This document shows, piece after piece, positions 8,794-17,390 of a stretch of DNA of 64,000 nucleotides (position 1 is the stretch's first letter; each line of letters starts with the position of its first letter). Source of the DNA: JAFGSG01 sp964626055 (GTDB taxonomy: Bacteria > Spirochaetota > UBA4802 > JAFGDQ01); contig CAZVDF010000002.1 of assembly GCA_964626055.1 (NCBI GenBank), positions 1-64,000 of the forward strand, in the 5' to 3' direction. Under the pieces are notes generated by a model. The model was given only the letters and a program-made list of their open reading frames with translations. It ran no database searches and was not told the origin of the DNA. A program made the position numbers and the translations under genes.

Positions 8794-9422
8794 GAGTTGC
8801 TCTTCTTTTTTCTGTTAAGTATGGTCAGCAATTTGTTCCCGAAGTAATTAATATCCAGCGTAATTGAATTGATCCTGTTCGTAAAATAATGATAAACCAG
8901 AAAGAACGGGATTGCGACAGAAAGCCCGCCTGCAGTAGTGATCATAGCCTGGTAGATCCCGGCCGCAAGCTGATCGACTGTTATAGTCGCGGAAAATTTT
9001 TCCCATGTCATGAATGCCTGTATAAGACCCAGAATAGTGCCTAAAAATCCCAGCATCGGCTCCACGCCTATTATAGCCATCAAGTAGACAAGGTTCTTTT
9101 CCAGGATATTTACCTGTTTGCCGCCTTCATGCTCCATAGCGCGGTCAATATCCGGAATATCTTCATTTATTTTTAAAAGTCCGGAACGGAAAACCGAAGC
9201 CATCGGGTGATTAACTTTTTCACACCTCTCGAGCGCACGCTGAGTTTCTCCCTTCTCAACCAGAAAAAAAATTTCATCAATAAAACCGTCCATGTCGATT
9301 TTCATCTTCCAGAAAAAGACGCCTCGTTCGATTGAGATCCCCAATGCGGCAATGGAGCCGAGAATAATCGGCACCATCATCCATCCGCCTTTAAAAATTA
9401 TATTGTTGGTAAATATATCCAT
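8790..9422 (-). CDS. ExbB/TolQ/MotA-family proton channel protein
   Basis: This 210-residue protein has three membrane segments: ~15-35 (GGWMMVPIILGSIAALGISI), ~105-130 (EPMLGFLGTILGLIQAF) and ~155-180 (AAGGLSVAIPFFLVYHYF). The LGTILGLIQAF segment is the family signature. It is the first gene of the exbB-exbD pair, with an ATGA overlap. The gene upstream on the same strand, 110 bases away, encodes a ferritin-like protein. ExbB pentamers surround an ExbD dimer to form a proton-driven motor. Confidence 0.88.
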   Translation of the reverse strand: MDIFTNNIIFKGGWMMVPIILGSIAALGISIERGVFFWKMKIDMDGFIDEIFFLVEKGETQRALERCEKVNHPMASVFRSGLLKINEDIPDIDRAMEHEGGKQVNILEKNLVYLMAIIGVEPMLGFLGTILGLIQAFMTWEKFSATITVDQLAAGIYQAMITTAGGLSVAIPFFLVYHYFTNRINSITLDINYFGNKLLTILNRKKKSNS

Positions 9423-9532
9423 TCATTTTCCCAGTCGTGTATATTAAATATATATAAATCATAGCAAAATTATATTTTTTAAATTGATAAGTTGGAATGT
9501 ATTCCAATTTATCTTTAATCACCTAGAGGATT

Positions 9533-10006
9533 CTATTTCAATGCCGTTAGTTCCTGAACAAGCAGACGAATATGTTTCTTCTCTTCATTGATTATGTTAT
9601 CGATTTTACCTTTCCCAAGCCGTTCCGGGACCATGTCTTTAATTCCTACATAAAATACGATTGAGTCCTTTTCCATCCCTATAGCGTTCAGCAGTACCGA
9701 TTTAATGGAAGATGTGTCGATCTGTTTTTTATAAAAGACCTGCGTATCTGCAAGCGCTTTAAGATACATTACTGATTCGTTCATCGGATCGAAAACGGCG
9801 GGTTCTTTTTCTTTATCGGATAATGAAGAATGCATGGAAGAAAAGGTTTTATAGTGTTCCAGTTCCATTAAAGACAGATCTGACAATAATTTTTTATAGC
9901 GTTTGTCCGAAACACTTTCGGACGCCTCTTTATAAAAAGCCGCACCGTTTTGTTCTATTTCTTCAGCCATTTGAAATATTTCATCTGCGTTAAAATTAAA
10001 AGCCAT
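9533..10006 (-). CDS. Ferritin-like (rubrerythrin-type) diiron protein
   Basis: This 157-residue all-helical protein has the spaced Glu/His motifs of rubrerythrin-like four-helix bundles: EEIEQNGAAFY, LMELEHYKTF, GMEKDSIVFY and NEEKKHIRLL. There is no rubredoxin domain with CxxC pairs at the end, so it is the short form. The family binds two iron atoms and handles peroxide or iron stress. An AGGAAAA Shine-Dalgarno precedes the ATG. It is the first gene of the minus-strand run exbB-exbD-proteases, separated from the tRNA by a short gap. Confidence 0.75.
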   Translation of the reverse strand: MAFNFNADEIFQMAEEIEQNGAAFYKEASESVSDKRYKKLLSDLSLMELEHYKTFSSMHSSLSDKEKEPAVFDPMNESVMYLKALADTQVFYKKQIDTSSIKSVLLNAIGMEKDSIVFYVGIKDMVPERLGKGKIDNIINEEKKHIRLLVQELTALK

Positions 10007-10032
10007 TGTATTTTCCTGTTTATTAAGAATCT

Positions 10033-10105
10033 TGCGCCTGACACGATTTGAACGTGCGACACATGGCTCCGGAGGCCATTGCTCTATCCACTGAGCTACA
10101 GGCGC
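10033..10105 (-). tRNA. tRNA-Arg (anticodon CCG)
   Basis: Read on the minus strand, all four arms fold. The acceptor pairs GCGCCTG with CAGGCGC over seven bases. The D arm is GCTC/GAGC. The anticodon arm is ATGGC-CTCCGGA-GCCAT, with anticodon CCG reading CGG (Arg). The T arm is GCACG-TTCAAAT-CGTGT. The discriminator base is A. The CCA end is not encoded. Total length is 73 bases. Confidence 0.95.
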
Positions 10106-10209
10106 ATACTTATATCTAATCTGAATAACATCACTATTTATTTCAATGATTTTTCTGCAGCGATTTTAAAAAGATTTTGCCCTATCAGCCGGAAGAATTA
10201 AAAAATCCT

Positions 10210-10277
10210 TGAAAAATCCAGTGCGTTTTTGATATGTATCAATATCAAAAAAAAATTAACTACATGAGGATTTTTCA
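10210..10277 (+). promoter_or_regulatory. Inverted repeats in ndk leader that can cover the ribosome site
   Basis: TGAAAAATCC at 10210-10219 is complementary to GGATTTTTCA at 10268-10277, which holds part of the GAGGA ribosome-binding site and the A of the ndk ATG. Between them is a second hairpin (10226-10235 with 10242-10251, TTTTTGATAT). The two can form together as a nested structure. A translation control or thermosensor role is inference only. Confidence 0.4.
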
Positions 10278-10783
10278 TGTCAATAGAACAAACGCTAATA
10301 TTGATCAAACCGGACGGACTTGTCAAATCGCTTACCGGGAATATTCTTACAAGGCTGTCGGAAGCAAAACTTAAAATAGTAGGATCAAAAGTAGTTCGCG
10401 TCGGAAGAGATCTGGCCGAAAAACATTACGAGCATCTTAAAGAAAAGCCGTTTTTCGAGGAGCTCATCCAGTATATTATGGGCGAACTGCATGGTTCAAA
10501 CCGCATAGTCGCATTCGTTTACCAGGGCGACAATGCGATACAAAAGATCCGTGATATAGTCGGCGACACAAATCCTGAAAACGCAAATCCCGTCTCCATA
10601 CGAGGCGCATATGGAAGAATCACCACAACCGGAGTATTCGAAAACGTGGTACACGCCTCTTCCAGCAACGAAGACGCCGAAAAAGAAATTAAATTATGGT
10701 TTAGTCCTGCCGAGCTCGTCGAGGACATCTATCCGACAAAAGAAATAATGCTTACAAACAAAAAAGAAATTACCTGGGCATAA
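10277..10783 (+). CDS. ndk: Nucleoside diphosphate kinase
   Basis: This 168-residue enzyme moves phosphate between NTPs and NDPs through a phosphohistidine. The start ILIKPDGLV holds the ATP-contact Lys11. The catalytic His is H126 in ENVVHASSSNEDAEKEI; the common form of this motif is HGSDS, so one Asp is Ser here. The protein is about 25 residues longer than the usual ~140, with a C-terminal tail ending in EITWA. GAGGA precedes the ATG by about six bases. adk follows 32 bases downstream on the same strand, making a small nucleotide operon. Confidence 0.93.
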   Translation: MSIEQTLILIKPDGLVKSLTGNILTRLSEAKLKIVGSKVVRVGRDLAEKHYEHLKEKPFFEELIQYIMGELHGSNRIVAFVYQGDNAIQKIRDIVGDTNPENANPVSIRGAYGRITTTGVFENVVHASSSNEDAEKEIKLWFSPAELVEDIYPTKEIMLTNKKEITWA

Positions 10784-10815
10784 AACCGGGACATAGACAA
10801 CAGGAGCGATATTAT

Positions 10816-11457
10816 ATGAGGATTATTCTGCTTGGAGCGCCGGGTGCAGGCAAAGGCACAATCTCCGCATTACTTGTAGAAAAATTCGGCATAGTTCAGC
10901 TTTCAAGCGGCGATCTTCTGCGCGCGGAAGTGAAAAAAGCCTCAATAACCGGCAAAAGAGCCGAAGAATATATGCGAAAAGGAGCGCTGGTTCCCGACGA
11001 CATAATCCTGGAAAGCATGCGGACGAGGATAAAAGAAAGAGATTGCGTAAAGGGTTTTATTCTTGACGGGTTCCCCAGAACCGTATTACAGGCCGATGCT
11101 CTAAAACAAATGTTCGCAGAAATGAAACTCGAGCTCGATGCTATCATCAATCTGGAAGCGCCCGAAGATATACTGCTGCGAAGACTTACAAGCAGGCGCA
11201 CCTGTTCTAATACTGGATGCCAGGCAATCTATAATATTTATACAAAGCCGTCTAAAGAAGCCAGCAAATGCGATCTATGCGGGAGCCCTCTTATTCAGCG
11301 CGACGATGAAACTGAAGATATTATTAAAAAACGTCTTGCAGTTTATAAAGAACAGACTATGCCGCTTATCAAGTATTATTCGGCCGATAAAAAATTTTTT
11401 TCGGTTCCGTGCATTGACGCGAAAGAAAGCATGGACGAGATTCTCAAAAAATTATGA
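10816..11457 (+). CDS. adk: Adenylate kinase
   Basis: This 213-residue protein starts with the P-loop GAPGAGKGT (residues 7-15), then SSGDLLRAEV and FILDGFPRT, all classic adenylate kinase motifs. The LID domain carries four cysteines (CSNTGC...CDLCG), the zinc-binding form seen in many bacteria. It converts AMP and ATP to two ADP. It lies just after ndk, and AGGAGC precedes the ATG. Confidence 0.95.
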   Translation: MRIILLGAPGAGKGTISALLVEKFGIVQLSSGDLLRAEVKKASITGKRAEEYMRKGALVPDDIILESMRTRIKERDCVKGFILDGFPRTVLQADALKQMFAEMKLELDAIINLEAPEDILLRRLTSRRTCSNTGCQAIYNIYTKPSKEASKCDLCGSPLIQRDDETEDIIKKRLAVYKEQTMPLIKYYSADKKFFSVPCIDAKESMDEILKKL

Positions 11458-11467
11458 ATCTTATCTT

Positions 11468-12907
11468 CTATCTGCCATGACCGGCAATAACTACTTTCAT
11501 CGTATTCAATAATATCGAGAAATCCAGTTTAAGGGACCATGTATCGATATACTCCAGATCCATTTCCATCCACTGATTAAATCCGATATCGTTACGTCTG
11601 GGTGCGATCTGCCATATGCATGTCAGGCCGGGTTTCATGGAAAGACGTCTTCGCTGCCAGACGTCGTACTGCTCGACTTCGGAGGGGAGCGGGGGTCTCG
11701 GTCCCACAAGGCTCATCTCTCCTTTTAAAATATTGATTAGCTGAGGCAGTTCGTCAAGGCTTGTTTTTCGCAGTATTTTCCCTATAACCGGGATGATTCT
11801 GGGATCCTTGGCAATTTTAAATGCCGGCCCGTCGGCTTCATTAAGGTGTCTTAATTTCTCCAGCATTTTTTCCGCGTCCGGCACCATTGTTCTGAATTTA
11901 TAAAGAAAAAATCTCCTGCCGTTTAACCCCATTCTCTCCTGCTTGAAAAATACCGGCCCCCATGAAAAAATTTTTATTGATACTCCTATTGCAAAAAAAA
12001 TCGGAGAAAGCAGAATAAAAAATACAATCGCCGTGGCATAGTCTATCATACTTTTTATAAATAAATCCCTGTGCATAGAACTGGTCGGGGATACAATCAT
12101 AGTCGGCGTACCGAAAAAATTATCGAATAAAATTCTGGCGAATTTTGGTTTGTACAACAGAGCATGAATATGCCAGTCTGGAATAATTCTGACATGAATC
12201 CCGATCTCTTCAATAAGTAGCATATATTTATCCACATTCTGAATTTTTCCGAGAGCTATAGCGAATATAACTTCGTCCACGACTCCGCTTAAGACAATGT
12301 TCCTTAAATTTTCCATCGTCCCGAGCACGCGTATTCCGTTTTTGACTTCAATCCCGATCTTCGAAGAATCGACTTCAAGACAACCCAGTATATTTATATT
12401 TGCCCTGGAAAAAGTTATTAAATCGATAATTTGCTGTGCTCTTTGCTGGCTTCCGATTATCAAAATATTTTTAATATTGTGAATATTGCTCTCTGATGCC
12501 TTGATTATTATGAATATTAATCCTTTACTTAAAGATAAAAGCATAATTAAATTCATATAAAATACGCCTAAAAGAATACGGCTGACATCGGATATTTTAA
12601 ACAGGTATAGGGATGCGATCAGTATGGACATTCCTGTACTTACTGCTTTTATCATATCGAGGCAAATTTCCGTATAATTTTTTCCTGCAAAGGAATTATA
12701 AATATCAAAAAAATTGAATGTAAAATACATTATAATAATAGTTAAGAGAAGAATAATGTAATAATTTGGCGATTCAGACAATCCGCCATAAGGTAAGGGA
12801 ATTACATAATTTTTCAAGAAGTACGCTATTACAAACGCGGATATTACCAGACCAACATCCAGGACGGCATGAATAGCATTTATCAGCTTTAATTTACTGG
12901 TATACAA
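11468..12907 (-). CDS. Polyprenyl-phosphate sugar phosphotransferase (WbaP/CpsE type)
   Basis: This 479-residue protein has four or five N-terminal membrane helices (~10-115), a Rossmann-like middle (NILIIGSQQRAQQIIDL), one more membrane segment (~290-310) and the catalytic C-terminal domain. The latter has KQERMGLNGRRFFLYKFRTM, KTSLDELPQLINILKGEMS and LVGPRPPLPSE, the hallmark of enzymes that put the first sugar phosphate on undecaprenyl phosphate. This starts exopolysaccharide, capsule or O-antigen synthesis. The start codon is TTG, with AAGG upstream; no ATG is available before the first helix. No other glycan gene is adjacent, though ugd lies 22 kb away. The 150-base gap upstream (12908-13058) shows nothing notable. 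Confidence 0.9.
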   Translation of the reverse strand: MYTSKLKLINAIHAVLDVGLVISAFVIAYFLKNYVIPLPYGGLSESPNYYIILLLTIIIMYFTFNFFDIYNSFAGKNYTEICLDMIKAVSTGMSILIASLYLFKISDVSRILLGVFYMNLIMLLSLSKGLIFIIIKASESNIHNIKNILIIGSQQRAQQIIDLITFSRANINILGCLEVDSSKIGIEVKNGIRVLGTMENLRNIVLSGVVDEVIFAIALGKIQNVDKYMLLIEEIGIHVRIIPDWHIHALLYKPKFARILFDNFFGTPTMIVSPTSSMHRDLFIKSMIDYATAIVFFILLSPIFFAIGVSIKIFSWGPVFFKQERMGLNGRRFFLYKFRTMVPDAEKMLEKLRHLNEADGPAFKIAKDPRIIPVIGKILRKTSLDELPQLINILKGEMSLVGPRPPLPSEVEQYDVWQRRRLSMKPGLTCIWQIAPRRNDIGFNQWMEMDLEYIDTWSLKLDFSILLNTMKVVIAGHGR

Positions 12908-13058
12908 TTGTCAGTACCTTACGAAAATATCGATGTATGATAAGTTTGGGGGCTGGTCCGGAAAGTCAAGATAATTTTATCTGCAATTCGTTGGGATCGA
13001 TACACACAGGTCTTGTGTTTTTACCGGCATGTATGTTGCATATCAAACCGCTTAAAGA

Positions 13059-13952
13059 TTAATGTATCTCCCGGTCTGCCAGCAAAATATCGATTATTTC
13101 ATCGATCTTTTCATTTGCTTCACTTATATGAAAATGGCACGAGCCTGCGCCGAAATGGCCGCCTCCGCCGTATTGCGATACAAGATGTCCCAGGTGCACC
13201 CTGCTTTTTCGGTTAAAGATATTATGTCCAAGGCTGATAATCACTTTCTCTTTATTGATGTTATCATACCGTATCTTTATATTTACAAGAGAATCCGAAA
13301 AAATAGAATAAACTAAAAATCTGTTGCCTTTAGGTTCGGTTGACAATGACCTGAAATCCGTTATTGTAAGATGCCGCTTCTTTGTTGTGTATCTTTTTAA
13401 AAAATTTTTATATTCCCTGTCCTGCTCATTGATCACATTGATCTTCTTTCTGACATCAGGATCCGAAATTATTTCCGAAATACTATAATTACTTAATAGA
13501 TAAACAATCTTGTTCCAGTAATTTTCGTCTGCTTTATTCCTGCCGGATAAAGTAAAATAAAGCATTATATACGGATATTTTTCGGGATAAAGCACTTCAT
13601 CTGTTGAAAATTCGGCTGAATCGATCTTATCGGTTTCTTTTACAAGTTCGGAAAAATCCTTTGAAAAGCGGCTATTATAATATTCATATATGATTCCCGC
13701 GGCGGATGGAGCAATTTTAAAAACTCCATCAAATGAATCAGTGATCATATTTGAATAATGATGATCAAACCAGAGAGAACATTTTTCCACATACGGCAGA
13801 TTGGTAATTATATCGCCTTCTCTTATGCGATCATTCCCGAATTTCATTTCATAAGGTTCTACCCATAGAATAGGATCGGTTATATCGAAAATATCGTGAA
13901 GAAGTACGGCGCACACGACGCCGTCAAAATCCGGTCTTGTAACAATTCTCAT
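13059..13952 (-). CDS. DHH/DHHA1-family phosphoesterase
   Basis: This 297-residue protein has the family motifs in order: RPDFDGV near the start (D8, D10), FDHHYSN with D63-H64-H65, and the C-terminal glycine-rich DHHA1 motif GGGGHFGAG (~262-270). Such proteins use two manganese ions to cut phosphoester bonds in nanoRNA, cyclic dinucleotides or polyphosphate. The exact substrate cannot be told from the sequence. It is alone on its strand between the sugar transferase and the STAS gene. Confidence 0.8.
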   Translation of the reverse strand: MRIVTRPDFDGVVCAVLLHDIFDITDPILWVEPYEMKFGNDRIREGDIITNLPYVEKCSLWFDHHYSNMITDSFDGVFKIAPSAAGIIYEYYNSRFSKDFSELVKETDKIDSAEFSTDEVLYPEKYPYIMLYFTLSGRNKADENYWNKIVYLLSNYSISEIISDPDVRKKINVINEQDREYKNFLKRYTTKKRHLTITDFRSLSTEPKGNRFLVYSIFSDSLVNIKIRYDNINKEKVIISLGHNIFNRKSRVHLGHLVSQYGGGGHFGAGSCHFHISEANEKIDEIIDILLADREIH

Positions 13953-14019
13953 GACGATCTGCCAGCTTAAAAATTTTTGATCCTTATTATACCTGGAATG
14001 GCTTAAGGAGGAACCTAAT

Positions 14020-14073
14020 ATGAGAGATATTAGTAAATTTATCTTTGAAAAGCAATCGACAATTATAAATTAA
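14020..14073 (+). CDS. Micro-ORF of 17 residues with a strong Shine-Dalgarno
   Basis: TAAGGAGGA lies at ideal distance before an ATG that opens 17 codons (MRDISKFIFEKQ...N) and stops at TAA. It overlaps the 3' end of the STAS gene on the other strand. It may be a short peptide, a gene remnant or chance; nothing else supports it. Confidence 0.25.
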   Translation: MRDISKFIFEKQSTIIN

Positions 14074-14362
14074 AAATATCAGAAAGAGAGCTTAGTTTCA
14101 ATACATTTAATACCTTGGGGCTGATTTTTTGTATTTTAAGGTCTTTACCTTTATTTTTCTGCAATTTAAGCAGGCTGATAAGCACACCTACTCCGGAGGA
14201 ATCGATATAATTGACTTTTGAAAGGTCGAGTTCTATGTTTTTATCCTCATTCTGGCCTATATCCAGAAGCTGATTTTTAAAATCCTTAATGGACATCATC
14301 TCAATATCGCCCGCAATGGACACGGTTATTAAATCGGTATTATTTTGAATTGATATCTCCAT
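14063..14362 (-). CDS. STAS-domain anti-sigma factor antagonist
   Basis: This 99-residue single-domain STAS protein (SpoIIAA/RsbV type) carries LDLSKVNYIDSSGVGVLISL, where D54-S55-S56-G57 is the phosphorylation site. Proteins of this class bind an anti-sigma kinase when dephosphorylated by a SpoIIE/RsbU-type PP2C phosphatase; such a protein lies at 47122-49266. No kinase gene is nearby. The 240-base region upstream (14363-14603) separates it from recJ and probably holds its promoter, though no clear -35/-10 pair stands out. Confidence 0.85.
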   Translation of the reverse strand: MEISIQNNTDLITVSIAGDIEMMSIKDFKNQLLDIGQNEDKNIELDLSKVNYIDSSGVGVLISLLKLQKNKGKDLKIQKISPKVLNVLKLSSLSDIFNL

Positions 14363-14603
14363 TATTAATTCCTTGCCTTTCGGTTAGAGTTGATCCCAAG
14401 ACCTCAGTAAAATTAATGTTTTAATTAATAAATCATTTCATTCTCTGACGCAATAGGCCTTCCGGTATTCTCTACAGGATATAAGTATACTGATTAAAGA
14501 TTACAGTATCCTCTAAACTTTAAACTTAAGATTTTAAAAAATTCAACAATGATTTAATTATATGAATTTTTTTTAGAAAGTCAATAATTAATTGATATAA
14601 AAG

Positions 14604-16658
14604 CTAGTCAAGATCGACGATCAGCATCCTGGGAGAAATGCGTCCATTATAATAATTATTTTCCAGTTTATAGATAATGTCCACTATTTTATTATTGGAA
14701 TATCGCTCCATTGTATCCGCCATATCCCATCCGATGGCTTCTACTATATTATTGTTCTTAAAAATATATTTTCCATGGTTTAAATTCTGTCCAAAACGCT
14801 TGAAATCTTTAAGTTCCGCATTCCTTGTCAAAAAAAGGCACTCTTCGTTTTGATGCCCATACGGCTCAAATAAATCAAGGCTGTTGATGAAATCATAATT
14901 AATTGATTCAATCGGAATATCAAGATCGATTGAATAGTCCGTCTTTGGAATCGTGATAAAATCAACAGATTCAATGATCTGCTCCTTGAGCTTGTCGGTT
15001 TTATTCCTGTCAATGGTAAAACCGAATGCCTGTTTGTGACCCCCAATTTTCTGGAAAAGATACGAAAAAGATTCAACTATTGAAAAAAAATTAAAATCTC
15101 CGGCTGCCCTGCCGGAACCCTTTACATATCCCTTTTCCCCGGATAAAGAAATCACAATAGCCGGCTTCTCTGTAATGTCTGCAATACGGTTTGCGAGAAG
15201 ACCGCAGAGCCCTTCCGGTACTTTCTCAGAGCAAATAAAAATGAAATTTTCACCTGCAAGGTGCATGCCTTTTTTGATCTCTGAATCGAATTTACCGAAT
15301 AACTCCGTTATAATTTTTTTTCTTTTATCATTTAATGTATTAATTTCGTTTAAAAGCAGGCCTAGTTTGCCTGTGTCTTTTTCCAGAAAAAAATCGGCAA
15401 TTAAATGTGTTTTACCGAATCTGCCGGGTGTGTTTAAAATGGGAGAAATATCCCATGCTATTTTTTTCGCGGTTAATTTAGTCGATATTTTTTTAATTAA
15501 TAAGGATAAACCCGGATGACTGGTTTGTTTAAGAGATCTTAGACCGTAGTGAATGATTGTTCTGTTTTCACCGTATACCGGCATAATATCGGCGACAGTA
15601 CCCAGAGAAACAAGATCTATGACGGAATGTACGAATTGGGATATTTTTGCCGAATTGTTATACTCGATCTCGGAAAAGATCATATTGACTATCAGATGTT
15701 TTCTTCTATACACTTTCCGGTTTATTGCATATTTCTTACAGAGATCGTCGAAACCGATGGTCGAACCGACTTTTTTCTCAAGGACAAAATTCAATAACTC
15801 CCTGAACTTGTATATCCTGGCTCTCTCAATCGTATTCCGGAGAATATCTTCATATTCATCGTCGTATAAAATAACATTGCACTCTTCCGTGAGCTCTTTG
15901 TTAAGATTCTGAAGCTCAATTATGTCTTTTAATATTTCGATCTTTTCCGTGATGCCGTTTTTTATGAATGACATATAAAAAAGGCCGTCATCCTGGGTTA
16001 TGATAACAAATAATTTATTATAACTTAACAGATAACTCATAAGTAAGCCGTGACAGAGTTTAAACGTAACCCCTACGCCGGCAAGTTCTTTAAAGGGATA
16101 TCCCGAATCATGAATTTTAGGATTCACAATTATTGCAGGAGGGAGCTCATTCTTCTGTTCATGATGGTCGCATACTATTACGTCTATTCCGAGACCGTTG
16201 GCATATTTTATTTCGTCAATATCCCTGATACCGCAATCCAATGTAATGAGCAGATCAATACGGTTGTCGCGCATTTCATCGATAATTTCTTTCCTCAATC
16301 CGTATTCTTCATCGTCAACCGCAAATCGATAATAAGGTTTAATGCCGATCCGTTCTAAAAGATTGATAATAATAGTAAGCGACGTAAGCCCGTCGACATC
16401 CGAATCCGCAAATATACCGATTTTTTGATCTTTTATTATTGCGCCGCGTATCCGTGTTACGGCTTCGTGCATTCCTTTCATTAAAAACGGACTGTGCAAT
16501 GAGGATAATCTCGGATTTAGAAATTGATACGCATCATTAATGTCGGTAAATCCTCTTGTCAGCAGAATCGAGGCCAGCGATTTATCGATTTCGAGCAGGT
16601 TTGAAAATTCATCAATCGATTCAATATTTACTATTTTTGTCATCCAATTTGATTTCAT
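14604..16658 (-). CDS. recJ: Single-stranded-DNA exonuclease RecJ with a large insert
   Basis: This 684-residue protein has the RecJ motifs IFADSDVDG (residues 82-90), LDCGI (140-144), CDHHE (163-167) and AGVGVTFKL. After a long gap come DLVSLGTVADIMP (348-360) and, near the C-terminus, GGHKQAFGF. RecJ degrades single-stranded DNA 5' to 3' in recombination and repair. It is ~110 residues longer than usual: residues ~212-342 are an insert between the first DHH subdomain and the LGTVAD motif, charged and helical, with no recognisable fold. The gene follows RNase H (29-base gap) and the zinc-ribbon gene on the same strand. Confidence 0.9.
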   Translation of the reverse strand: MKSNWMTKIVNIESIDEFSNLLEIDKSLASILLTRGFTDINDAYQFLNPRLSSLHSPFLMKGMHEAVTRIRGAIIKDQKIGIFADSDVDGLTSLTIIINLLERIGIKPYYRFAVDDEEYGLRKEIIDEMRDNRIDLLITLDCGIRDIDEIKYANGLGIDVIVCDHHEQKNELPPAIIVNPKIHDSGYPFKELAGVGVTFKLCHGLLMSYLLSYNKLFVIITQDDGLFYMSFIKNGITEKIEILKDIIELQNLNKELTEECNVILYDDEYEDILRNTIERARIYKFRELLNFVLEKKVGSTIGFDDLCKKYAINRKVYRRKHLIVNMIFSEIEYNNSAKISQFVHSVIDLVSLGTVADIMPVYGENRTIIHYGLRSLKQTSHPGLSLLIKKISTKLTAKKIAWDISPILNTPGRFGKTHLIADFFLEKDTGKLGLLLNEINTLNDKRKKIITELFGKFDSEIKKGMHLAGENFIFICSEKVPEGLCGLLANRIADITEKPAIVISLSGEKGYVKGSGRAAGDFNFFSIVESFSYLFQKIGGHKQAFGFTIDRNKTDKLKEQIIESVDFITIPKTDYSIDLDIPIESINYDFINSLDLFEPYGHQNEECLFLTRNAELKDFKRFGQNLNHGKYIFKNNNIVEAIGWDMADTMERYSNNKIVDIIYKLENNYYNGRISPRMLIVDLD

Positions 16659-16687
16659 TACTAATTACCAATCCCAGCTGCCGGGTT

Positions 16688-17377
16688 TCAACTCATGCTA
16701 TTAACTGCCATCTTTGCCAGGTGATCAGCTTTATCATTAAGTGACCTGGGTATGTGTTCGATCCTGAAGTTATTAATTCTCTTCTTAAGCTTTAAAACCT
16801 CTTCATAAAGAGGTTTTATATTATCGCTTGCTATCCTGTACTCTCCTTTTATCTGTTTTACAACCAGCTCGGAATCCGTCCTTATTTTCAACTCCCTGGT
16901 TTTAAAAAAAATTGCGATTTTCAGCGCTCTAATTAAAGCGGTATATTCGGCAAAATTATTCGTATTGATTCCTACATAAGAGGAAACTTTACCCACCATC
17001 CTGTCTTCTTTATCGTTTATTACAATTCCTATTCCCGAAGGACCGGGATTGCCGCTTGAAGCGCCGTCAGTATATATGAGAAGATATGAGCCGAGAGGAA
17101 CAGCGGCAAGTTCAGCTCCGTCGAATATCTCTTCTTTATCAAACTCCAGGTTCCCTTCAGCGCCTATTGCGGAAATATCCCCGGACACGGATGCCCGCTT
17201 TTTTTTTAAAATTATCTTTTTTTTATATTTTGTTTTTTCATTATTATGCAATAACACTCTCGCTTCTTCAATTATCTTATAAATATCGGATTCCTCCGCA
17301 TCGGATAATTCCGCTATCTTTTGCGCGGTTTTACCTTCGGCAAGAAGCTGTAAGACCTTGTCAATACTTAAAAGCAT
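16688..17377 (-). CDS. Ribonuclease HI-type protein with N-terminal extension
   Basis: This 229-residue protein has its RNase H domain at ~97-225, with four acidic catalytic residues in place: D104 (IYTDGASSGNPG), E144 (FAEYTAL), D168 (RTDSELVV) and D215 (LNDKADHLA). The first ~50 residues form a small helical domain (MLLSIDKVLQLLAEGKTAQKI) that looks like a helix-turn-helix, followed by a Lys-rich linker. It would cut RNA in RNA-DNA hybrids. It lies 13 bases after the zinc-ribbon gene and 29 before recJ, so the three are probably one operon. A GAGG precedes the ATG. Confidence 0.88.
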   Translation of the reverse strand: MLLSIDKVLQLLAEGKTAQKIAELSDAEESDIYKIIEEARVLLHNNEKTKYKKKIILKKKRASVSGDISAIGAEGNLEFDKEEIFDGAELAAVPLGSYLLIYTDGASSGNPGPSGIGIVINDKEDRMVGKVSSYVGINTNNFAEYTALIRALKIAIFFKTRELKIRTDSELVVKQIKGEYRIASDNIKPLYEEVLKLKKRINNFRIEHIPRSLNDKADHLAKMAVNSMS

Positions 17378-17390
17378 TTTAACCTCGTAT

